The translations under genes and the position numbers were made by a program. A DNA stretch of 8,299 bases from Caldisericaceae bacterium (GTDB lineage Bacteria > Calditrichota > Calditrichia > Calditrichales > Calditrichaceae), in contig JAGHBR010000427.1 of NCBI GenBank assembly GCA_021160885.1, positions 1 through 8,299 on the forward strand, given 5' to 3'. How positions within the stretch are numbered: position 1 is the first letter of the stretch; every line of letters starts with the position of its first letter. The notes under the pieces were generated by a model. It was given only the letters and a program-made list of their open reading frames with translations, searched no databases and had not been told where the DNA came from. Positions 1 to 4,916 of the stretch are shown piece by piece.

Positions 1-507
1 CTATTTCGTAGTAAAGTTTTTATCCTGATTAGACTAAAAAATATTAACAAGTAACGCATGTTAAGTTATTTCCACAAATCCGTTAGAATTTATGAGAACT
101 TTTTCAAAATAAAAACTCAAAGAATAGATGTCAAACACTATTTTTAAATTCATGGGGGAGAACCTCATTAAATTGAAAATCTTGTCATACCAACTTTTTT
201 TCATTTTCTGGAGAAAGAATTATTTTAAGAAAAAATGAAAAAAATAACCTCAATTTTGTGCATAAATCACATGCAACATATTTTGGTCACAAGTAAATCT
301 AAAGAAAGCTGGTTTTGCTTTTTTTATTTTCTAAGAAAGTTGAGCTGCGGCAAAAATGGTCCATTGATCGATCCTGATTAACTTTAATTTGTTTTTTTAA
401 CTCTAACCTAAGTGTGTTTTAAATTTTTTAATGTGCTTTAGAATAGCATTAAGCCTGAAAAGTATGAATAAACAAAAATGGCAACATTCCTGCTCCCTTA
501 GTTTGAT

Positions 508-544
508 TTGCTAACAATAGATGATCCTGCTAAATTTCTATAAT
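508..544 (+). promoter_or_regulatory. Candidate promoter for the glycosyltransferase-Wzi operon
   Basis: A perfect TATAAT lies at 539-544, about 36 bases before the TTG start of the first gene, which would give a leader of roughly 30 bases. Its -35 region is poor: nothing like TTGACA lies 16-18 bases upstream. An alternative pairing is TTGCTA (508-513), 17 bases, then TAAATT (531-536) preceded by TG, an extended -10 form. In such AT-rich DNA either match could be chance. The position just before the first gene of the run is the main support. Confidence 0.3.
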
Positions 545-568
545 TACAAACAGTGAAGGACTGACAAC

Positions 569-573
569 AGGAG
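569..573 (+). promoter_or_regulatory. Ribosome binding site that decides a TTG start
   Basis: AGGAG lies 7 bases before TTG at 581. The next in-frame ATG (620, codon 14) would remove the first beta strand of the glycosyltransferase (RILYLSQYF), so this Shine-Dalgarno and the TTG codon define the start. Confidence 0.7.
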
Positions 574-580
574 AAAGCGT

Positions 581-1822
581 TTGCGCATTCTTTATCTCTC
601 ACAATACTTCCCTCCGGAAATGGGAGCGCCTTCGGCTCGCGTTTACGAACTTGCCCGACGCTGGGTTAAAAATGGCGATCAGGTTACGGTTCTTACGGGA
701 TTTCCCAATCATCCTACCGGAATCATTCCAACGGAATATCGCGGTTACCGATTTTTAGAAGAAGAAAAAGACGGTATTCGTGTGGTACGTACCTACATCT
801 TTGCTGCGCCGAATAAAGGTTTTTTTAAACGAATTCTTTCTTACGTGTCGTTCATGTGTTCCAGCATTATTCAAGGAACAAAAACGGTCGGAAAACAGGA
901 TGTGATCATTGCCACCAGCCCTCAGTTTTTTGTAGGTGTGGCTGGCTACATCATTAGTCGTTTAAAAGGCATTCCCTTTATTTTTGAAGTACGTGACCTC
1001 TGGCCGGAGTCCATTGTGCAGTTGGGACAATTGAAAAATCGTTTTCTCATCCGCTTTTTGGAATGGATCGAGATGCTACTGTACAAAAAGGCCATTCATA
1101 TTGTTGGAGTAGCGGATTCCACCGTAAAAATTTTAACCGAACGGGGCGTCCCTTCTGAAAAAATTACCATTATTAAAAATGGTGTTGATTTGGAGTTGTT
1201 TCATGGTAATGGCCAGCAAAAAGTTCTAAAAAGAAAATATGGCTTTGATGATAAGTTCGTTGTCTCTTACATTGGAACCCATGGCCTCTCCCATGCACTG
1301 GATAAAGTGCTGGATACAGCCCAATTAATACAAGATCAGCGGGACATTCTCTTTTTACTGGTTGGCGAAGGTGCTGAAAAAGAGAATTTAATTCGAAAAG
1401 CAAAGGCATTAAATTTACCGAATGTAAAATTTTTGGATCAAATTGATAAACACCAGTTGCCGGATTATTATGGATTGTCGGACATCATTCTGGTAACGTT
1501 ACGCAAACTGCCTCTGTTTCGCAGCGTTATTCCATCAAAGATATTCGAAATTATGGCTATGGCACGCCCGATCATCATTAGCGTTGACGGTGAATCCCGA
1601 AAGTTGGTGGAAGAAGCACAGGCCGGAATTTTTGCAGAACCGGAAAATCCGTTAATGCTCAAAGAAAAGATTCTTGATTTAAAAAACAATCCCGAGCTTT
1701 GCAGCAAATTAGGAAGTAATGGCCGAAAATTTGTAGAAGCTCATTTTGATCGAAACAAATTAGCTGATCAGTATCAAAACTTGTTACACAAACTCATTGG
1801 TAAGGAAAATAAAAATGCGTAA
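581..1822 (+). CDS. GT4-family glycosyltransferase, WcaI/WbuB-like
   Basis: A 413-residue retaining GT-B fold glycosyltransferase, predicted to transfer a nucleotide-activated sugar to a lipid-linked intermediate at the cytoplasmic face of the inner membrane. The N-terminal Rossmann half opens with RILYLSQYFPPEMGAPSAR (residues 2-20), the typical start of the WcaI/WbuB branch, followed by LTGFPNHPTG (38-47). The interdomain region has FEVRDLWPES (135-144). The C-terminal donor-binding half shows NGVD (200-203), YIGTHG (230-235), VGEG (261-264), PSKIFEIMA (318-326) and a GESRKLVEE segment (337-345). Length is normal for the family and there are no frame problems. The start is TTG with AGGAG 7 bases upstream. 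The 3' end overlaps the next gene by 8 nt, suggesting co-translation. The sugar and linkage cannot be read from sequence; WbuB (N-acetylfucosamine transferase) is only the nearest described type. Confidence 0.9.
   Translation: MRILYLSQYFPPEMGAPSARVYELARRWVKNGDQVTVLTGFPNHPTGIIPTEYRGYRFLEEEKDGIRVVRTYIFAAPNKGFFKRILSYVSFMCSSIIQGTKTVGKQDVIIATSPQFFVGVAGYIISRLKGIPFIFEVRDLWPESIVQLGQLKNRFLIRFLEWIEMLLYKKAIHIVGVADSTVKILTERGVPSEKITIIKNGVDLELFHGNGQQKVLKRKYGFDDKFVVSYIGTHGLSHALDKVLDTAQLIQDQRDILFLLVGEGAEKENLIRKAKALNLPNVKFLDQIDKHQLPDYYGLSDIILVTLRKLPLFRSVIPSKIFEIMAMARPIIISVDGESRKLVEEAQAGIFAEPENPLMLKEKILDLKNNPELCSKLGSNGRKFVEAHFDRNKLADQYQNLLHKLIGKENKNA
1802..1806 (+). promoter_or_regulatory. Ribosome binding site for the Wzi-like gene
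   Basis: AAGGA lies 8 bases before ATG at 1815, inside the end of the upstream glycosyltransferase. It supports ATG 1815 over the in-frame TTG at 1797, which has no such site at the right distance and would place extra charged residues before the signal peptide. Confidence 0.65.
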
Positions 1823-3512
1823 GGTGTGCTTAATCTTTATCTTGCTAAGTAGTCTTTTGGTGCCAGCCTGGGCTGGAAATCCTACTTCAGTGCCGTTAAA
1901 TAATCCGGTTTACGATTTTTTAGAGCGTATGGAAACCTTAGGTTTTGTACACAATATGTTTAATGGTATTAAACCGTTTGATCGAACAGAAGTGGCAAAT
2001 TATTTGAAAGAAATTGCAACGCATCGTAATCAGTTGACCTCGATTGATCGAAGAAAGTTGGATGATTTTTTACTGGATTTTCGCTGGGAAATTGATCGCA
2101 CTAAACGCTATTACCTTCTCCCCAAAGAGCAGAACTGGTATTCCATTTTGGCCAGTTGGCAAAATTTTAAAAAAGATTTCCGGCGTTTTTTTCAGCAAAA
2201 TTTTCCAGAAGAAGAAAACCATGTTTTTTCCTGGGAACGAGGCAAAGACAATTTCTATTTTGATTACGAACAGGGCATAGACTTTCAAAAACATTCGCAG
2301 GGCATGACGCGTTCGGCCAGCTGGCAGAGTTATCAATTTCGCGGAACATTAAACGAAAATTTTGGCTACCATTTTGAAGTCAGTTTACAGGGCATGCGGG
2401 GCAATGATGATGCCTATATCGCCGAACATCCCATCCTTAAAGGAGGGTGGAGTCAATTAAGTGAAGGCGAATTGCGCTATTCCGATTTGACTGGCGGTGA
2501 ACTGGCCTTTCATTCCAACTATTTTGATTTTCGTTTTGCCCAACAGGAGATTACCTGGGGCTATGGTGAGTCGGGACAGTTGATTTTGTCTAATAATACC
2601 GTTCCCTATCCTTACCTTAGTTTGAGCAAAAATTGGGGCTGGTTTAAGTTTATTGCCCTGCATGCCAAGCTACAATCCTTCTGGGCCGACACCTTAGAAG
2701 ATGGCTACAAAGTTTTCCCCGATAAATGGCTGGCCGCGCACCGACTGGAATTGAGCCTGTGGCACAAGCTGACGCTGGGCTTTAATGAATGCTTTATTTA
2801 CGGCAATCGCTATGCCGACTGGGCTTATTTGATTCCCTTCAACTTTTACCGCGCGGTTCAGCACAAGTTACGCGACCGTGACAATGCTACTATTTCGATC
2901 GATGCAGAATACCTGGTTAGGCCAGGCTTTAAACTTTATGGAACGGTGTTTTTGGATGAGTTCAAACGTAAAAAACTTGGAACTAACTGGTATGGCAACA
3001 AGCACGCCATTTTGTTTGGCCTGTGGTGGGTCGATCCGTTTAAGCTTGCTAATTTTTCGCTGCGTTTTGAATATACGGCCATTATGCCCTGGGTTTACAC
3101 GCACAAATATCTGATCAATGCCTACACTTCGGATCAGCGATCTATTGGACACTGGGCCGGCCCTAATTCTGAAGTCATTTATCTGCATTTGCAAAAGGAC
3201 TGGCATGCACGGTTACGAACCGGTTTAAAATTGCAGCAATACAAACATGGCGATAACTATCCCAACGAAAATATTGGCGGTAATATTTTACAGGGACATG
3301 CCACATTATTAGGAAATCAGCAAATGGCCCGAGAAACTCGCAAATTTTTGGAAGGTATTTTGACTCAACGGCAAACCGCTCAGCTTTACGCCAATTACGA
3401 AATTTTTAATGATTTTTATTTGAAGGGAGCCATGACATTTGGAAAATTAAAGGTGGCAAATACGGAAAGTAATTATCAGGAATATTTTGTTGGTGTAGTG
3501 TTGAAGTATTAA
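1815..3512 (+). CDS. Capsule assembly Wzi-like outer-membrane protein
   Basis: A 565-residue exported protein. Residues 1-20 form a signal peptide: a basic start (MRK), a hydrophobic core, then AWA before G21 as a signal peptidase I site. The mature N terminus (about 31-60) has VYDFLERMETLGF and KPFDRTEVANYL, the helical segment common to many Wzi-family proteins. The rest is rich in alternating aromatic and polar strands, as in an outer-membrane beta barrel. The central ITWGYGESGQLILSNN stretch matches the family's W/GxG-x-S-G-x-L-x-L-S pattern. The chain ends in a strand finishing LKY, with a terminal aromatic residue as in many barrel proteins. Wzi of E. coli is an 18-strand barrel that binds capsule to the cell surface; distant relatives in other phyla are common in polysaccharide loci, with less certain roles. 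The gene overlaps the upstream glycosyltransferase by 8 nt. Family assignment is good; exact role is inferred. Confidence 0.8.
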   Translation: MRKVCLIFILLSSLLVPAWAGNPTSVPLNNPVYDFLERMETLGFVHNMFNGIKPFDRTEVANYLKEIATHRNQLTSIDRRKLDDFLLDFRWEIDRTKRYYLLPKEQNWYSILASWQNFKKDFRRFFQQNFPEEENHVFSWERGKDNFYFDYEQGIDFQKHSQGMTRSASWQSYQFRGTLNENFGYHFEVSLQGMRGNDDAYIAEHPILKGGWSQLSEGELRYSDLTGGELAFHSNYFDFRFAQQEITWGYGESGQLILSNNTVPYPYLSLSKNWGWFKFIALHAKLQSFWADTLEDGYKVFPDKWLAAHRLELSLWHKLTLGFNECFIYGNRYADWAYLIPFNFYRAVQHKLRDRDNATISIDAEYLVRPGFKLYGTVFLDEFKRKKLGTNWYGNKHAILFGLWWVDPFKLANFSLRFEYTAIMPWVYTHKYLINAYTSDQRSIGHWAGPNSEVIYLHLQKDWHARLRTGLKLQQYKHGDNYPNENIGGNILQGHATLLGNQQMARETRKFLEGILTQRQTAQLYANYEIFNDFYLKGAMTFGKLKVANTESNYQEYFVGVVLKY

Positions 3513-3536
3513 TAGAACATAACCAAGCGCGATAGT

Positions 3537-3821
3537 ATGATTTTAAAAGAATCCGAAACAATTGAATTAAAAAGATCTACAGGTCTTTTAAAGCAGGCTT
3601 TAATTTCTATTTCTGCAATTCTGAATAAGCATGGATACGGAGAATTGTACTTTGGAGTTGAAAACAATGGACAAATTATTGGACAACAAGTTACTGAAAA
3701 TACCTTGCGTCAGATATCGCAAAAAATATCAGAAGGCATTGAGCCCAAAATTTATCCTTTAATCGAGAAAATTATTTTGGGAGGGAAATCCTGCATTCGA
3801 GTAAAATTTGAAGGTAAATAA
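3537..3821 (+). CDS. N-terminal piece of the split gene: partial AlbA_2 domain
   Basis: A 94-residue open frame from ATG 3537 to TAA 3819-3821. It begins ESETIELKRS (residues 5-14), the usual opening of Schlafen AlbA_2 domains, followed by the conserved stretch ISISAILNKHGYGELYFGVENNG (residues 22 to 44, where an N-G-G-x-L/I-x-x-G-V-x-D/N pattern is expected), GQIIGQQ and IEPKIYP. The domain normally continues about 40 residues further, into the RPYFAFG/AYIRVADE segment coded after the stop, so as a separate protein this would be an incomplete fold. AlbA_2 domains are proposed nucleic-acid-binding modules, and in Schlafen proteins the related core has nuclease activity. No claim of activity is possible here. 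Confidence 0.5.
   Translation: MILKESETIELKRSTGLLKQALISISAILNKHGYGELYFGVENNGQIIGQQVTENTLRQISQKISEGIEPKIYPLIEKIILGGKSCIRVKFEGK
3819..3821 (+). other. In-frame TAA interrupting the AlbA_2/ATPase gene
   Basis: The codon order is GGT AAA TAA CGT CCT TAT, reading G K stop R P Y. The flanking residues match the family pattern G-K-x-R-P-Y, so TAA occupies one ordinary codon position with no insertion or deletion. The next base is C. Confidence 0.8.
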
Positions 3822-3908
3822 CGTCCTTATTTTGCTTTTGGCATTGCCTACATTCGTGTAGCCGATGAAGATCGCAAGCTTTCTCCCAATGAATTACGCC
3901 GATTCATT

Positions 3909-4892
3909 TTGGAAACGGATATTTACTCAAGGCGTTGGGATACCGAATTATCCGATTTACCGGTAAAGCGCATTGATTTACAAACGTTTAATGAGTTTTT
4001 AAAAAAAGCCCGGCAGGTTAATCGGTTAAAATTTAGTGCTGATGATTGGTTACAAAATTTAAAAAAGCTGAATTTAATAAAAAATGACAAGTTAACTCAG
4101 GCGGCAAAGTTTTTATTTACAAATGCCCATGATATTGAAGTTCAATGTGCTGTTTTTGCCAGTACTGATCGAGTGACTTTTTTGGATTTTAAACAATTTA
4201 AGGGGAATTTGTTTTCACTTTTAGCGGCGGCAGAAAATTATATTAAGGAAAAAATTAATTGGCGCGTTGAATTTGATCAAAATATGAAGCGCCAGGAAAT
4301 ACCTGAAATTCCCCTGGCAGCATTGCGTGAGGCTCTGGTTAATTCACTGGTTCACCGTGATTTTGCCAATCCAAAAGGCAACGAAATTGCCATTTTTAAA
4401 GATCGGATAGAAATTTACAATCCAGGTACGTTCCCGCCTGGCTTAAAACCGCAAGATTTTATTTCAGGTAAAGAACGCTCCTATTTGCGAAACCCAAAGA
4501 TTGCCGAGATCTTTTATTTTACTAAAGACATCGAACGTTGGGGGTCTGGACTAGAAAGAATTCATAAGGAGTGTAAAGAAAATAATGTAAAGGTTGACTT
4601 TGAGATTTTAAAAACGGGATTTTTAGTGATTTTTAATCGAACTGGAAAAATTGAAGAAAAAATGGGAACTGAGGTAGTAACTACCCAGAAAACTACCCAG
4701 AAAACTACCCAGAAAATTCTTGAGCTTTTAAAAAGAAATCCAAAGTTAAGCCGAAAAGACCTTGCAAAATTAGTAGGTAATATTACTGAAGATGGAATTA
4801 AATATCATCTTGCCAGACTTAAAAAACAAGGTAAAATTAAACGCATTGGGCCGGCTAAGGGCGGCTACTGGCAGGTGGTTGATGAAAATTAA
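3909..4892 (+). CDS. C-terminal piece of the split gene: GHKL-type ATPase domain plus winged helix
   Basis: The frame is open from 3822; the first start-like codon is TTG 3909, with no Shine-Dalgarno, so separate translation is doubtful. Numbering from that TTG, the HATPase_c_4-type region has the N-box pattern REALVNSLVHRDF (140-152), DRIEIYNPG (165-173), LRNPKIAEIF (193-202) and IERWGSGLERI (208-218), all family hallmarks of the ATP-binding fold. A linker then holds three perfect TTQK repeats (258-269). The C terminus (about 269-325) is a winged-helix DNA-binding module: ILELLKRNP, SRKDLAKLVG, then a recognition-helix-like GIKYHLARLKKQGKIKRIG and a GGYW wing end. This half is undamaged, which suggests the disabling change is recent or tolerated. 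Confidence 0.55.
   Translation: METDIYSRRWDTELSDLPVKRIDLQTFNEFLKKARQVNRLKFSADDWLQNLKKLNLIKNDKLTQAAKFLFTNAHDIEVQCAVFASTDRVTFLDFKQFKGNLFSLLAAAENYIKEKINWRVEFDQNMKRQEIPEIPLAALREALVNSLVHRDFANPKGNEIAIFKDRIEIYNPGTFPPGLKPQDFISGKERSYLRNPKIAEIFYFTKDIERWGSGLERIHKECKENNVKVDFEILKTGFLVIFNRTGKIEEKMGTEVVTTQKTTQKTTQKILELLKRNPKLSRKDLAKLVGNITEDGIKYHLARLKKQGKIKRIGPAKGGYWQVVDEN
4680..4715 (+). repeat. Three in-frame 12-base tandem repeats coding TTQK
   Basis: ACTACCCAGAAA occurs three times without a mismatch and in frame, giving TTQKTTQKTTQK in the linker between the ATPase-like domain and the winged helix. Units of 12 bases keep the frame when copy number changes, so slippage would only lengthen or shorten the linker. 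Confidence 0.9.
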
Positions 4893-4916
4893 AAAAACAA
4901 AGCAAGAAAATATTTC

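Larger units (their letters stand above)
1..580. other. AT-rich non-coding leader region upstream of the glycan gene cluster
   Basis: No open frame of convincing length or recognisable product is present on either strand. The base composition is visibly more AT-rich than the downstream genes, with many A and T runs. The only things seen are a possible promoter near 508-544, a short AU-rich hairpin followed by T residues at 301-325, and a 10-base direct repeat (ATCCTGATTA at 22-31 and 371-380) that could be chance. The tail of an upstream gene is not visible, so the intergenic gap is at least about 580 bases, which is long compared with the packed genes that follow. It probably carries the regulatory region of the cluster. 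Confidence 0.6.
3537..4892 (+). pseudogene. Schlafen AlbA_2 / ATP-binding / winged-helix gene split by one in-frame TAA
   Basis: The reading frame is the same before and after a single TAA at 3819-3821 (codon 95 of 451 plus stop), and the translation continues a family pattern without a gap: VKFEGK, stop, then RPYFAFG and AYIRVADEDRKLSPNEL. Read through, the protein would be about 451 residues, a usual length for AlbA_2 + HATPase_c_4 proteins often annotated as putative transcriptional regulators or RecG-like ATP-binding proteins. The stop falls inside the AlbA_2 domain at a variable position, so one base substitution (from GAA, CAA or AAA, for example) explains it. There is no Shine-Dalgarno before ATG 3537. 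Neighbours are 24 bases away on each side, and nothing in the glycan pathway needs this protein. Alternatives are a sequencing error, stop-codon readthrough (the base after TAA is C, a leaky context in some systems), or two separate polypeptides. Confidence 0.7.

Noticed and set aside
128..238. Short open frame of 36 codons starting ATG TCA AAC
   Set aside because: No Shine-Dalgarno, low-complexity Lys/Phe/Ile-rich product as expected from AT-rich DNA, and no recognisable motif.
301..325. Hairpin (AAAGAAAGC with GCTTTTTTT, 7-base loop) followed by T residues, like a weak terminator
   Set aside because: The stem is almost all A-T with one G-T pair and only two G-C pairs; no upstream gene is visible that it would end. 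Mentioned only as part of the leader region.
22..380. Direct repeat ATCCTGATTA at 22-31 and 371-380
   Set aside because: Ten bases in AT-rich sequence with no mobile element or extended flanking match; chance is a sufficient explanation.
1797..1814. TTG start six codons upstream for the Wzi-like gene
   Set aside because: ATG 1815 has AAGGA at 8 bases and gives a clean signal peptide; the TTG has neither advantage.
2868..3206. 112-residue minus-strand frame inside the Wzi-like gene
   Set aside because: Antisense shadow of a well-supported coding frame, without a ribosome binding site or recognisable domain.
3513..4916. Mobile element or attachment-site boundaries around the split gene
   Set aside because: The 24-base gaps on each side share no clear direct or inverted repeat, and no transposase or integrase is present.
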